NCBI GenBank assembly: GCA_003852775.1
Contig: RDDZ01000057.1
Span: 1-55,744 of the forward strand
Source: Microbacteriaceae bacterium
GTDB lineage: Bacteria; Actinomycetota; Actinomycetes; Actinomycetales; Microbacteriaceae
DNA: 55,744 nt
Reading direction: 5' to 3'
The notes below the pieces were generated by a model. That model was not told the DNA's origin. It was given only the letters and a program-made list of their open reading frames with translations, and did no database searches. Positions 32,184 through 40,553 of this stretch are shown here, one piece after another. The stretch's first letter is position 1. Each line of letters starts with the position of its first letter. The position numbers were made by a program, and so were the translations under genes.

Positions 32184-32900
32184 TCAGCGGATCGTGAGCT
32201 CGCCGACGACGCCGTCGACGTCGCGCCACGAGGTGCCGTCGAGCGCCGACAGGCCACCCGCCGCGACGAGCTCGTAGACGCCGGAGGGGAGCGACGCCTC
32301 CGCACCGGCCTCGGCGCCGTCGGCCGGGCACGCGCTCAGCGCGAGGGTGACGGGCACCTCGCCCGACCCTGCGGGCACCTCGAGGGAGGCGTGGGGCGGC
32401 TCGGGCGACGCGAAGCCGGCGACGGTGCCCTCGCGCACGAGCACGAGCTGCGTGAGGAGGAGCTCGGAGTCCGTGGCGGGCACGGCGTCCGGCGCGATCG
32501 CGAGCCCGGTGCCGAGCACGAGCGTCCCCGGCTCGGTCGCGACGGGCGTGAGGGTGAGGGTCAGCACGGGGGACTCGGCCGCCTTTAGCGAGGCGCCGCA
32601 CGGCACCGCCGCGACCGAGAGCGCGCCCGCGCCGGTGTCCCGCGCCGCGGACTCGGGAGCCTCGTCGGGCGCCGCCGCGCTGCCCGCGCCGTCGCTCCCG
32701 CTCATGGTCGTCGAGGCGCCGAGACCGACCGTGGCCGGCACGACGATCGCCGCTGCTGCGAGCCCGGTGAGGGCGCCCGCCGTGATCCGCTTGGGACGGC
32801 GCCGGGCGCGCGCGAGACGGATGATGCGCTCGGCGTCGAGGCGGTCGCCGCCCCCGTCGCCGCCCTGCAGGAGGGCGCGGAGCTCAGACTCGGTGGGCAC
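32184..32900 (-). CDS. Membrane-anchored partner of the ECF sigma factor (possible anti-sigma)
   Basis: 238 residues: a cytoplasmic N-terminus of about 37 residues rich in Arg near the membrane, one transmembrane helix (TAGALTGLAAAAIVVPATVG), an Ala/Ser/Glu linker and a beta-rich extracytoplasmic domain. Translation starts at GTG 32900 inside the sigma-factor gene (17-nt overlap), so production is coupled. No zinc-binding anti-sigma (HxxxCxxC) motif is seen, so the anti-sigma role is inferred from position and topology only. Confidence 0.6.
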   Translation of the reverse strand: MPTESELRALLQGGDGGGDRLDAERIIRLARARRRPKRITAGALTGLAAAAIVVPATVGLGASTTMSGSDGAGSAAAPDEAPESAARDTGAGALSVAAVPCGASLKAAESPVLTLTLTPVATEPGTLVLGTGLAIAPDAVPATDSELLLTQLVLVREGTVAGFASPEPPHASLEVPAGSGEVPVTLALSACPADGAEAGAEASLPSGVYELVAAGGLSALDGTSWRDVDGVVGELTIR

Positions 32901-33510
32901 GGTCGCCCTCCTTCGCGTCGGGTTCGACGGGGTCGCGGCGCAGGGACGGCGTGCGCAAGGGGGTCGTGCCGGTGCCGGGGCGCGCCCCGCCCGGGCCGAG
33001 CCGGTCGGCCGCCGTGCCGTCGTCGGCGAGGGCGATCGCCATCTTGGCGAGACCGTCGCTCAGGTAGCGCTTGACGGCGCCCGAGCTGATGCCGAGGGTC
33101 TCGGCGATGTCGTCGACCTTGAGGTCGTCGTAGTAGCGCAGCACGAGGCACGCGCGCTCGCGGGGCGTGAGCTTCTGCAGCTCGCCGTGCACATCGATGC
33201 GCAGGTCGGTCTCGGCGTCGGCGGCGGGCAGCACGTCGGGCTCGTACTGGGTGGGGGCGACCTTGCGCCAGCGGCTCACCCGGCGCCCGCGGTCGACGGA
33301 GGCGTTGAGGATCGCCCGGCGCACGTACGACTCGGCGCTCGCGACCGTGAAGCCGTTGCGGAGACGGCCGAAGGTGCGCACGAGCGCGTCCTGCACGAGG
33401 TCGGCGGCGTCGTCCGCGCTGCCGGTGAGGAGGGTCGCGTAGCGGAGGAGGGCGTCACCGCGCTCGGCGACGAGCTGCGTCACGACGCGCTCCCACTGCG
33501 GCTCGACCAC
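32884..33510 (-). CDS. ECF RNA polymerase sigma factor (SigE-like subfamily)
   Basis: 208 residues. Sigma region 2 spans RYATLLTGSADDAADLVQDALVRTF and ASAESYVRRAILNASVDRGRR; region 4 (KLTPRERACLVLRYYDDLKVDDIAETLGISSGAVKRYLSDGLAKM) is a clear HTH. A basic/acidic tail of about 40 residues follows. The pattern matches the actinobacterial SigE-like family. GTG 33510 is preceded by GGAGGGAGGA. The partner membrane gene overlaps its 3' end. Confidence 0.9.
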   Translation of the reverse strand: MVEPQWERVVTQLVAERGDALLRYATLLTGSADDAADLVQDALVRTFGRLRNGFTVASAESYVRRAILNASVDRGRRVSRWRKVAPTQYEPDVLPAADAETDLRIDVHGELQKLTPRERACLVLRYYDDLKVDDIAETLGISSGAVKRYLSDGLAKMAIALADDGTAADRLGPGGARPGTGTTPLRTPSLRRDPVEPDAKEGDRAHRV

Positions 33511-33531
33511 GGCGTCCTCCCTCCTACCTGT

Positions 33532-34524
33532 TCAGACGGACGGTACGCGCGAAACGTTGGGGCCGGGCGCGAGACGCTCCGCGAGGGCGGCGCCCGCGCG
33601 CTCGATCCAGCGCGTCGCCTCCGTCATCGCCGCCTCGGCGGTGCCCGCGAGCTCGACGAGCGACGCCGCCGGGATCCCGGATGCCGCGCCCGAGTCGATC
33701 GCGCCCGCGACGAGGGCGACGGGCACGCCGGCGTCCTCCGCGCGGCGCAGGATCGCGCCCGCGACCTTGCCCGCGGCGGTGGCGGCATCGACGCGGCCCT
33801 CCCCCGTGACGACGAGGTCGGCGGCCGGGATCGCGTCGTCGAGTCCCGTGAGGGCGGAGACCGCGGCCGAGCCGGAGACCATGTGGGCACCCCACGCGGT
33901 CACGAGCCCGTACGCCGTGCCGCCCGCCGCGCCGGCGCCGGGGGAGTCGCGGTCGCCGCCGAGCACCCCGGCGAGCCGGGCGAGGGCGGCGTCGAGCTCG
34001 CGCACCTGCTCGGCGTCGGCGCCCTTCTGGGGCCCGAAGACGGATGCCGCCCCGCGCGGTCCGGTGAGCGGCGCGTCGACGTCGCACCACAGCTCGAGCT
34101 CGGCCGGGGGAGTGCGCAGGCCCGCGAGGTCGACGCGGTCGAGCCGCGCGAGGGCGGCGCCGCCGTCGGGGAGCGCACGCCCCTCGGCGTCGAGGAACCG
34201 GGCGCCGAGCGGGTCGGGGCGCTCCATGCGCCAGAGGCCGACGCAGTCGGCGAGCTCCACGAGCGCGCGCCCGTCGGGCAGTTCGAGCCACCGGCCGGGA
34301 GCGGGCCGGCCGTCCGCCCCCGTGACCTCGCCCGCGTCGCGCAGCGCGGCATCCGGAACCGCCGCGGCGACGACTTCGAGCGTTCCCACGCCGCCGTCGG
34401 CCTGGGGCAGCACGAGAACCTCGTCGTCCGGGCGCACCGAGCGCCAGCCCGCCGCGATCGCGAGCGCGGCGTCGCGCGCCGAGCACGAGCCTGTGAAGGA
34501 GTCGGGGGCCACGACGACGCGCAT
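33532..34524 (-). CDS. glxK: Glycerate kinase
   Basis: 330 residues, slightly shorter than the usual 370-380 of GlxK-type glycerate 2-kinases. N-terminal VVAPDSFTGSCSARDAALAIAAGW, QADGGVGTLEVV, then SVFGPQKGADAEQV and the nucleotide-binding VVTGEGRVDAATAAGKV with LVAGAID are all conserved family blocks. It phosphorylates D-glycerate for entry into glycolysis. The reading frame starts at ATG 34524; CAGACT lies 6 nt upstream and could be its -10. It ends 21 nt before the sigma-factor gene on the same strand. Confidence 0.88.
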   Translation of the reverse strand: MRVVVAPDSFTGSCSARDAALAIAAGWRSVRPDDEVLVLPQADGGVGTLEVVAAAVPDAALRDAGEVTGADGRPAPGRWLELPDGRALVELADCVGLWRMERPDPLGARFLDAEGRALPDGGAALARLDRVDLAGLRTPPAELELWCDVDAPLTGPRGAASVFGPQKGADAEQVRELDAALARLAGVLGGDRDSPGAGAAGGTAYGLVTAWGAHMVSGSAAVSALTGLDDAIPAADLVVTGEGRVDAATAAGKVAGAILRRAEDAGVPVALVAGAIDSGAASGIPAASLVELAGTAEAAMTEATRWIERAGAALAERLAPGPNVSRVPSV

Positions 34525-34568
34525 ACGACCAGTCTGGCGGCGCGCACGGCGACGGACGGCAGAAGAAG

Positions 34569-34641
34569 TGCCCTCGACACGATTCGAACGTGCGACTTCT
34601 TCCTCCGGAGGGAAGCGCTCTATCCACTGAGCTACGAGGGC
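34569..34641 (-). tRNA. tRNA-Arg (anticodon CCG)
   Basis: 73 nt including the discriminator A. The minus strand folds as a cloverleaf: acceptor GCCCTCG/CGAGGGC, D arm GCTC...GAGC, anticodon stem CTTCC/GGAAG with loop CTCCGGA (anticodon CCG, reading CGG), and T arm with TTCGAAT. The 3' CCA is not encoded. It lies between the glycerate kinase and transglutaminase genes. Confidence 0.96.
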
Positions 34642-34649
34642 GCGGCACT

Positions 34650-34655
34650 TAGGCT
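34650..34655 (+). promoter_or_regulatory. -10 box of a leaderless promoter
   Basis: TAGGCT is 6 nt before ATG 34662, the start of an 11-codon ORF whose stop overlaps the transglutaminase start. Confidence 0.45.
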
Positions 34656-34661
34656 ATCAGC

Positions 34662-34697
34662 ATGCCGTCCGCCCTCCCCGCAGCCCGACGACCGTGA
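34662..34697 (+). CDS. Leaderless 11-codon ORF coupled to the transglutaminase gene
   Basis: ATG 34662 encodes MPSALPAARRP followed by TGA 34695-34697, which overlaps GTG 34694 of the next gene (GTGA). The ATG has the exact 6-nt distance from TAGGCT seen at leaderless genes in this window, while the downstream GTG has no ribosome-binding site. It may deliver ribosomes to the GTG by re-initiation. Alternatively it is an accidental short frame. Confidence 0.35.
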   Translation: MPSALPAARRP

Positions 34698-35497
34698 CGC
34701 TGCGGCGCGAGGTCCGATCCAGCCTGACCCTCCGGGTCGACGATCCGACGGCCTTCGCGCTCGCGCTCGCCGTCGCCGAGGGGGTGCCGACGACGATCGA
34801 GACCCTCCGCGTCGCGCTGGACGGCGACCCCGTCACGACGCGTCCGCTCGCCGACGCGCACGGCACGCGGCTCGACCTCTTCGAGACGACCGCCCACGGC
34901 ATCCTGCAGGTCGACTACGCGGCGACCGTGGTCGGCCGCGCGTCGCCCGCGCCCGTCGACCCCCTCGACGCCGTCGTGTACCTGCGCCCGAGCCGCTACG
35001 TGCCGTCGGACGCCCTCACCCAGTTCGCGCGCGACACCTTCCCCGGGCTCGAGGGCTGGCCGCTCGCGCGGGCCGTCGGCGACTGGGTGTTCGAGCACCT
35101 CCGCTACGACCCCGCGGCGACGTCGCCCACGGGCGGCGCGGCCGAGACCCTCGAGGCGGGCGCCGGCGTCTGCCGCGACTTCACGCACGTCACCGCGGCC
35201 CTCCTGCGCGCGCTCGACCACCCCGCGCGCCTCGTGTCGGTCTACGCGCCGCAGCTCGAGCCGATGGATCTGCACGCGGTCGCCGAGGTGCTCGTCGAGG
35301 GGCGCTGGGTGGTGGTCGACGCGACCCGACTCGCCCCGCGCACGGGCCTCGTGCGGATCGCGACCGGCCGCGACGCCGCCGACACGGCGTTCGAGACCAA
35401 CACGCTCGCCGACGTCGAGCTTCTCGCGATGTCGATCGACGCGCGGGCCGACCTCGAGCTCGACGACGACCACACCGAGCCGGTCGAGCTCGGCTGA
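34694..35497 (+). CDS. Transglutaminase-like cysteine peptidase-fold protein
   Basis: 267 residues. The transglutaminase core has the catalytic Cys in GAGVCRDFTHV (about residue 159), His in MDLHAVAEVLV (about 193) and Asp in WVVVDATRLAP (about 208). The N-terminal 110 residues form the beta-rich bacterial transglutaminase-like N domain (SSLTLRVDDPTAFALALAV). Such proteins act as proteases or cross-linkers; the substrate is unknown. The start GTG 34694 overlaps the stop of a leaderless mini-ORF. The stop faces the lipoprotein gene as TGA-GGG-TCA. Confidence 0.85.
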   Translation: MTLRREVRSSLTLRVDDPTAFALALAVAEGVPTTIETLRVALDGDPVTTRPLADAHGTRLDLFETTAHGILQVDYAATVVGRASPAPVDPLDAVVYLRPSRYVPSDALTQFARDTFPGLEGWPLARAVGDWVFEHLRYDPAATSPTGGAAETLEAGAGVCRDFTHVTAALLRALDHPARLVSVYAPQLEPMDLHAVAEVLVEGRWVVVDATRLAPRTGLVRIATGRDAADTAFETNTLADVELLAMSIDARADLELDDDHTEPVELG

Positions 35498-35500
35498 GGG

Positions 35501-36067
35501 TCAGAGCGAGGAGAGCGCGGCCTCCACGAGCTGCTGCGCGTCGGCGGGGGAGGAGAACCACACCGAGCGGACGACGAGCCACGTGGAGCCGTCGAAGGCG
35601 ATCGCCTCGCCCGCCCCGCCCGCCACGCGGAACCAGCCGTAGGACGCGCTCGTACCGGACGCCGCCTCCGCCTGCTTCGCCGCGAGGGCGGTCTCGTCGA
35701 GGATCGCGGCCGAGACGTCGATCGTGTCGCCGCTCGTGTCGTTCTGCCAGCGGCACGCGACCCCCTCCGCGTCGAGAGCCGCCCGGGCCGCCGTCCCGGC
35801 CTCCGGCGACCACGACGCCAGCAGCGAGAAGTTCGGGTTGAAGTCGTACATCGCCTGGAGCGTCACGAGCTCGTCGCACGCGATGCCGAGCGGCGTCGGC
35901 GCGGGCTCGCCCGACGGCTCCGCGCTCGGCGTGGGCGTCGCGCTCGGCGTCGCGCTCGGCGTGCGGGTGGGCTCGGGCTCGGGCGCGGAGGGCGTGCAGG
36001 CCGTGAGCATCACCCCCGCGGCGATCAGGACGGATGCGGAGGCAAGCTGCAGGGGACGGCGGCGCAT
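35501..36067 (-). CDS. Putative lipoprotein with Thr/Pro/Ser-rich spacer
   Basis: 188 residues. Signal peptide with MRRRPLQ charged start and a lipobox LTAC at about residues 21-24, a spacer rich in Thr, Pro, Ser and Glu (about 25-60), then a globular domain of about 125 residues with two Cys (CDELVTLQ and CRWQND) that may form a disulfide. No family recognised. ATG 36067 gives a normal signal peptide; GATGAT lies 6 nt upstream as a possible -10. Divergent from argS. Confidence 0.7.
   Translation of the reverse strand: MRRRPLQLASASVLIAAGVMLTACTPSAPEPEPTRTPSATPSATPTPSAEPSGEPAPTPLGIACDELVTLQAMYDFNPNFSLLASWSPEAGTAARAALDAEGVACRWQNDTSGDTIDVSAAILDETALAAKQAEAASGTSASYGWFRVAGGAGEAIAFDGSTWLVVRSVWFSSPADAQQLVEAALSSL
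35937..35960. repeat. Two tandem 12-bp repeats in the lipoprotein spacer
   Basis: GTCGCGCTCGGC occurs twice in a row, preceded by a partial copy, and encodes the repeating Ala-Thr-Pro-Ser unit of the spacer. Repeat number may vary between strains. Confidence 0.55.
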
Positions 36068-36122
36068 GGGCCCATCATCGCGCCCGCGCACCCGCTCGCC
36101 CGGGAGCGACGGGCGGGACGAC

Positions 36123-36128
36123 TAGGAT
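36123..36128 (+). promoter_or_regulatory. -10 box upstream of argS
   Basis: TAGGAT lies 8 nt before GTG 36137, compatible with a leaderless or nearly leaderless argS mRNA. Confidence 0.4.
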
Positions 36129-36136
36129 CGGAACTC

Positions 36137-37798
36137 GTGAATCCCGCCGAACTCGCCGCCGTCCTGCTCCAGCTCGTGCGCCGGGCGGCCGCCGAGCGAG
36201 GCACCGACCCCGAGCAGATCACCCCCGAGGACGTCACGCTCGAGCGTCCGCGCAACCGCGACCACGGCGACTGGGCCTCGAACGCCGCGCTCAAGCTCGG
36301 CAAGCGCCTCGGCGTCGCCCCGCGCGAGCTCGCCGAGCAGCTCGCCGCCTCCCTCGGCGAGGTGGACGGGATCTCGGGCGCGGAGGTGGCCGGGCCCGGC
36401 TTCCTCAACATCACGCTCGACGCCGCCGCGGCGGGCGTCCTCGCGGCCCGCGTCCTCGAGCAGGGCGAGCAGTACGGGCGCGGCGCCCTCTACGACGGCG
36501 TGCGCATCAACCTCGAGTTCGTCTCCGCCAACCCGACGGGCCCCATCCACATCGGCGGCACGCGCTGGGCGGCCGTCGGCGACAGCCTCGCGCGCCTCAT
36601 GGAGGCACAGGGCGGCCTCGTCACGCGCGAGTACTACTTCAACGACCACGGCGCCCAGATCGACCGCTTCGCGCGCAGCCTCCTCGCGGCGCACCACGGC
36701 GAGCCGGCCCCCGAGGACGGCTACGGCGGTGCCTACATCCACGACATCGCCGCCCGCGTGAAGGAGACCTACCCGGGCGACATCGACGCGCTCCCGCGCG
36801 ACGAGCAGCAGGAGGTCTTCCGCGAGCTGGGCGTGGCGCAGATGTTCGGCGAGATCAAGGCGAGCCTGCACGACTTCGGCGTCGACTTCGACGTCTACTT
36901 CCACGAGAACTCGTTGCACGAGTCGGGCGCCGTCGACCGCGCTGTCGCACGTCTGCGCGAGCTCGGCCACATCTACGAGAAGGACGGCGCCACCTGGCTG
37001 CGCACGACCGGCTTCGGCGACGACAAGGACCGCGTCGTCATCAAGTCGGACGGCGAGCCCGCCTACATCTCGGGCGACCTGGCCTACTACCTCGACAAGC
37101 GCGAGCGCGGCTTCGAACGCTGCATCATGATGCTCGGCGCCGACCACCACGGCTACGTGAAGCGCCTCATGGCGATGACGGCCGCCTTCGGCGACGTGCC
37201 CTACGTCAACCTCGAGGTGCTCATCGGCCAGATGGTGAACCTCCTCAAGGACGGCGAGCCGCTCCGGATGTCGAAGCGCGCCGGCACGGTCGTCACGATG
37301 GAGGACCTCGTCGACGCGGTCGGCGTCGACGCCGCGCGCTACGCCCTCGTGCGCAGCTCGATCGACTCCAACATCGACATCGACCTCGACCTGCTCGCGA
37401 AGAAGACGAACGACAACCCCGTCTTCTACGTGCAGTACGCGCACTCCCGCACGCGCGCCGTGGCCCGCAACGCGGAGGCGGCGGGCGTCACGCGCGAGGA
37501 CTTCGATCCGTCGCTCCTCGCGCACGAGACCGAGAGCGAGCTGCTCGGCGCGCTCGCCGAGTTCCCCCGCATCACGCTGCAGGCGGTCGAGCTGCGCGAG
37601 CCGCACCGCGTCGCGCGCTACCTCGAGGAGCTCGCGGGGTCGTACCACCGCTGGTACGGCTCGTGCCGCGTGATCCCGCTCGGCGACGAGCCCATCGAGG
37701 CCGTGCACCGCGCCCGCCTGACCCTCAACGACGCGACCGGCCAGGTGCTCCGCAACGGACTCGCCCTCCTCGGCGTGAGCGCGCCCGAGCGGATGTGA
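36137..37798 (+). CDS. argS: Arginine--tRNA ligase
   Basis: 553 residues, normal length. Class I synthetase signature HIGG in [18 protein letters not shown] and the MSKR motif in [18 protein letters not shown]. The N-terminal tRNA-recognition domain (about 1-100) and a C-terminal anticodon-binding domain ending in [14 protein letters not shown] are complete. Start GTG 36137. It opens a same-strand run of genes, followed one base later by an LmeA-like membrane-anchored protein, then lysA and the threonine genes. A tRNA-Arg gene lies 1.5 kb away, which is probably coincidental. Confidence 0.97.
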   Translation: MNPAELAAVLLQLVRRAAAERGTDPEQITPEDVTLERPRNRDHGDWASNAALKLGKRLGVAPRELAEQLAASLGEVDGISGAEVAGPGFLNITLDAAAAGVLAARVLEQGEQYGRGALYDGVRINLEFVSANPTGPIHIGGTRWAAVGDSLARLMEAQGGLVTREYYFNDHGAQIDRFARSLLAAHHGEPAPEDGYGGAYIHDIAARVKETYPGDIDALPRDEQQEVFRELGVAQMFGEIKASLHDFGVDFDVYFHENSLHESGAVDRAVARLRELGHIYEKDGATWLRTTGFGDDKDRVVIKSDGEPAYISGDLAYYLDKRERGFERCIMMLGADHHGYVKRLMAMTAAFGDVPYVNLEVLIGQMVNLLKDGEPLRMSKRAGTVVTMEDLVDAVGVDAARYALVRSSIDSNIDIDLDLLAKKTNDNPVFYVQYAHSRTRAVARNAEAAGVTREDFDPSLLAHETESELLGALAEFPRITLQAVELREPHRVARYLEELAGSYHRWYGSCRVIPLGDEPIEAVHRARLTLNDATGQVLRNGLALLGVSAPERM

Positions 37799-37799
37799 C

Positions 37800-38597
37800 G
37801 TGACGGCCGCCGCGACACCCGCCAGCCCGCACCCCGTGCGGCGGCGGCGGCGCGTGTGGCCGTGGGTGCTCCTCGTCGTGGGGGCGCTCCTCGTCGGCGC
37901 GGGCATCGCGCTCGACGTGCTCGTGCGCGACCTCGCCGAGAAGACGATCGCCCGGGAGGTCGGGAGCGCGCTCGAGGTGCCCGCGGGCACCGAGGTGCGC
38001 GCGTCCATCGGCGGCGGGCCGTTCATCGTCCAGGCGCTCTCGGGCGGCTTCGAGCGCGTCGACGTGGGCGTGCCGGGCTACGTGCTCGGGCCGCTCACGG
38101 GCGACCTCGAAATCGTCGCGCACGACGTGCCGTTCGACCTCGCGGCCCCGACGCGCGAGCTGACCGGCCGCTACGCGGTCTCCCAGGAGGCGCTCTCCGT
38201 CGCGGCGCCCGAGCTCACGGGCGCGCGCATCGACGGCGTGTCGATCGAGGGCGGCGAGGTCGTGGCCTCCGGCGAGATCTCCGTGTTCGGGGCCTCGCTC
38301 GGTCTCGGCCTCGGGCTCACCCCGTCGGCCGTCGAGGGCGACCTCGCGTTCGACCCCACGAGCATCCGCATCGGCGAGGAGACGCTCACCGCCGAGCAGC
38401 TGCGCGGCAACCCGTTCTTCGGCGGCTTCGCCGACGCCCTCCTGCAGCAGCGGCGCATCTGCGTCGCCGACTCGCTCCCCGCGGCCCTCACCCTGGACGC
38501 GCTCGCGGTCGAGGGCACGAGCCTCGTCGCGACGCTCGGCGCGGCCGACACGGCGATCGGCGGCGACGGCTTCCGGCAGCGGGGGGCGTGCGCGTGA
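37800..38597 (+). CDS. DUF2993 (LmeA-like) phospholipid-binding protein
   Basis: 265 residues. A cytoplasmic Arg-rich start, one transmembrane anchor (VWPWVLLVVGALLVGAGIAL) and a long extracytoplasmic domain with the DUF2993 pattern (VQALSGGFERVDVGVPGYVLG, ISVFGASLGL). In mycobacteria the homologue LmeA takes part in lipomannan elongation; a comparable envelope role is likely, but not shown. GTG 37800 begins one base after argS; its stop overlaps the next GTG. Confidence 0.8.
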   Translation: MTAAATPASPHPVRRRRRVWPWVLLVVGALLVGAGIALDVLVRDLAEKTIAREVGSALEVPAGTEVRASIGGGPFIVQALSGGFERVDVGVPGYVLGPLTGDLEIVAHDVPFDLAAPTRELTGRYAVSQEALSVAAPELTGARIDGVSIEGGEVVASGEISVFGASLGLGLGLTPSAVEGDLAFDPTSIRIGEETLTAEQLRGNPFFGGFADALLQQRRICVADSLPAALTLDALAVEGTSLVATLGAADTAIGGDGFRQRGACA

Positions 38598-39019
38598 GCG
38601 AGCAGCACACGCCCGCCCCGCCGCGCCTGCGCACGATCGCGGGCCGTCTCGCGTGGGTGTCCGCCGTGGGCGGCCTCGTCGTCGCGCTCGTGCTCGCCCT
38701 TCTGGGGGTGGGAGCGGCCCAGGGAGACGGCGAGCTCTTCGTCTCGCTCCTCCCGGCCGTGCTCGGCATCGGGCTCGGGATGGCGGCCCCGCCGTTCCTG
38801 CTCGCGGTCGCGAGCATCACCCTCGTGGGCGCGCGGCGCGCCCCGCGCACCGACATGATTGCCTCGGCGGTCGGCGGCGTCGTGGGTGCGTTCGTCTCTC
38901 CCGTGGTCTTCTACGCGGCCTTCGCCGCGCTCGGGATGGGTATCGCGCTCGTCATCGCGGTCGCGGTCGGCGTCGGCTATCCGCTGCTCGTGCGGGCCCT
39001 GTGGCGCCGCGCGTCATGA
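38594..39019 (+). CDS. Small integral membrane protein of unknown function
   Basis: 141 residues, about four hydrophobic helices and an Arg-rich cytoplasmic C-terminus (ALWRRAS). GTG 38594 overlaps the DUF2993 gene stop (GTGA); a GTG 6 nt upstream is also in frame. Tight coupling suggests a shared role with the LmeA-like protein. No family recognised. Confidence 0.65.
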   Translation: MSEQHTPAPPRLRTIAGRLAWVSAVGGLVVALVLALLGVGAAQGDGELFVSLLPAVLGIGLGMAAPPFLLAVASITLVGARRAPRTDMIASAVGGVVGAFVSPVVFYAAFAALGMGIALVIAVAVGVGYPLLVRALWRRAS

Positions 39020-39038
39020 GAGGGCCTTCCGGCTCGGC

Positions 39039-39044
39039 TAGACT
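39039..39044 (+). promoter_or_regulatory. Candidate lysA-operon promoter -10
   Basis: TAGACT, 71 nt before ATG 39116. The leader would contain a GGCTT/AAGCC hairpin (39051-39068) and end with GTGAGG as ribosome-binding site. No good -35 is visible. Confidence 0.35.
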
Positions 39045-39115
39045 CGTCACGGCTTCAGGGACCAAGCCGGGTTCGCTCGCCTCACTCTTCGTTCCGACGT
39101 CCCCGTGAGGTTCGC

Positions 39116-40546
39116 ATGACCGCCAGCCCTCTCGCCCCCGAGCGGCTCGCGCACCCCGACGATGCGAACGCGCTCGATCCGCGCGTGTGGCCCGCATCCG
39201 CCGGTCGCGCCGAGTCCGGCGCCCTCCACATCGGAGGCGTGAGCTCGACCGCCCTCCACGCCGCCTACGGCACGCCCCTCTACGTCATCGACGAGGACGA
39301 CGCCCGCTCGCGCGCCCGCCGCATCCGCGACGCGTTCGCGGCCGCCTTCGCGCCGCTCGGCGTGCGCACGACGGTCTACTACGCGGGCAAGGCGTTCCTC
39401 TCGATCGAGGTCGCCCGCTGGATGGCCGAGGAGGGGCTGAGCCTCGACGTCTGCAGCGGGGGAGAGCTCGCCGTCGCGGAGGCCGCCGGCTTCGACCCGC
39501 GCCGCCTCGGCTTCCACGGCAACAACAAGAGCCTCGCCGAGATCGACCACGCGGTCTCGATCGGCCTCGGCGCGATCGTCATCGACAGCCTCGTCGAGAT
39601 CGAGCGCGTCGCCGAGGCGGCCGCGCGCCACGGACGCGTGCAGAACGTGCGCCTGCGCCTCAACAGCGGCGTGCACGCCTCGACCCACGAGTACCTCGCG
39701 ACCGCCCGCGAGGACCAGAAGTTCGGCATCCCGATCGCCGACGCGCCGGAGGCCGTCGCCCGCATCCGCTCGCACGCGAGCCTGCGCTTCCTCGGCCTGC
39801 ACTCGCACATCGGATCGCAGATCTTCGAGTCGGGCGGGTTCCTCGAGGCCGCGCGCCGCCTGCTCGAGCTGCACGCGACCCTCCTCGACGGCGGCGAGGT
39901 GCCCGAGCTCAACCTCGGCGGCGGCTTCGGCATCGCCTACACGAGCGCCGACGAGGTCACCCCGATCGAGTCGATCGCCGCCGACTTCGCCGAGGTGCTG
40001 CGCTCCGAGTGCGAGCGCCTCGGCATCGCCGTGCCCGCGATCGCGATCGAGCCCGGCCGCTCGATCATCGGGGCCGCCGGCATCACCCTCTACGAGGTCG
40101 GCACCATCAAGGACGTGCTCGTCGAGGGCACCGCCGTGCGCCGCTACGTGAGCGTCGACGGCGGCATGAGCGACAACGTGCGCACGGCGCTCTACCACGC
40201 CGAGTACACGGCCCGCATCGCGAACCGCGTGACGGACGCCGACCCCGCCCTCGTGCGCGTGGCCGGCAAGCACTGCGAGTCGGGCGACATCGTCGTGCGC
40301 GACGAGTACCTGCCGGGCGACGTGCGACCGGGCGACCTGCTCGCCGTCGCCGCGACCGGCGCCTACTGCTGGGCGCTGTCCAGCAACTACAACTACCTCG
40401 GACGCCCCGCGGTCGTGGCCGTGCGCGACGGGAGGAGCCGCGTGCTCATCCGCCGCGAGAACACCCACGACCTCCTGCGGCGCGACTCCGGTTACTCCTC
40501 GGGCGCCGAGGAGATCGACCACGACACCTTCGACCGGGAACGCTGA
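39116..40546 (+). CDS. lysA: Diaminopimelate decarboxylase
   Basis: 476 residues. It decarboxylates meso-diaminopimelate to L-lysine with PLP. PLP Lys is in VYYAGKAFLS, the phosphate loop in LGGGFGIAY, with the specificity EPGRSI and the partner-subunit Cys-Glu in VAGKHCESGDI. It is longer than many LysA by about 50 residues at the N-terminus, as usual in actinobacteria. Followed 7 nt later by hom; together with hom, thrC and thrB it covers the aspartate-family branch. Confidence 0.97.
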   Translation: MTASPLAPERLAHPDDANALDPRVWPASAGRAESGALHIGGVSSTALHAAYGTPLYVIDEDDARSRARRIRDAFAAAFAPLGVRTTVYYAGKAFLSIEVARWMAEEGLSLDVCSGGELAVAEAAGFDPRRLGFHGNNKSLAEIDHAVSIGLGAIVIDSLVEIERVAEAAARHGRVQNVRLRLNSGVHASTHEYLATAREDQKFGIPIADAPEAVARIRSHASLRFLGLHSHIGSQIFESGGFLEAARRLLELHATLLDGGEVPELNLGGGFGIAYTSADEVTPIESIAADFAEVLRSECERLGIAVPAIAIEPGRSIIGAAGITLYEVGTIKDVLVEGTAVRRYVSVDGGMSDNVRTALYHAEYTARIANRVTDADPALVRVAGKHCESGDIVVRDEYLPGDVRPGDLLAVAATGAYCWALSSNYNYLGRPAVVAVRDGRSRVLIRRENTHDLLRRDSGYSSGAEEIDHDTFDRER

Positions 40547-40553
40547 AACACGA

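Noticed and set aside
32347-35841. Very long plus-strand open frame across sigma factor, glycerate kinase and tRNA-Arg
   Set aside because: It runs through a tRNA gene and antisense to three well-supported genes; composition is Arg/Ala/Gly-rich shadow coding.
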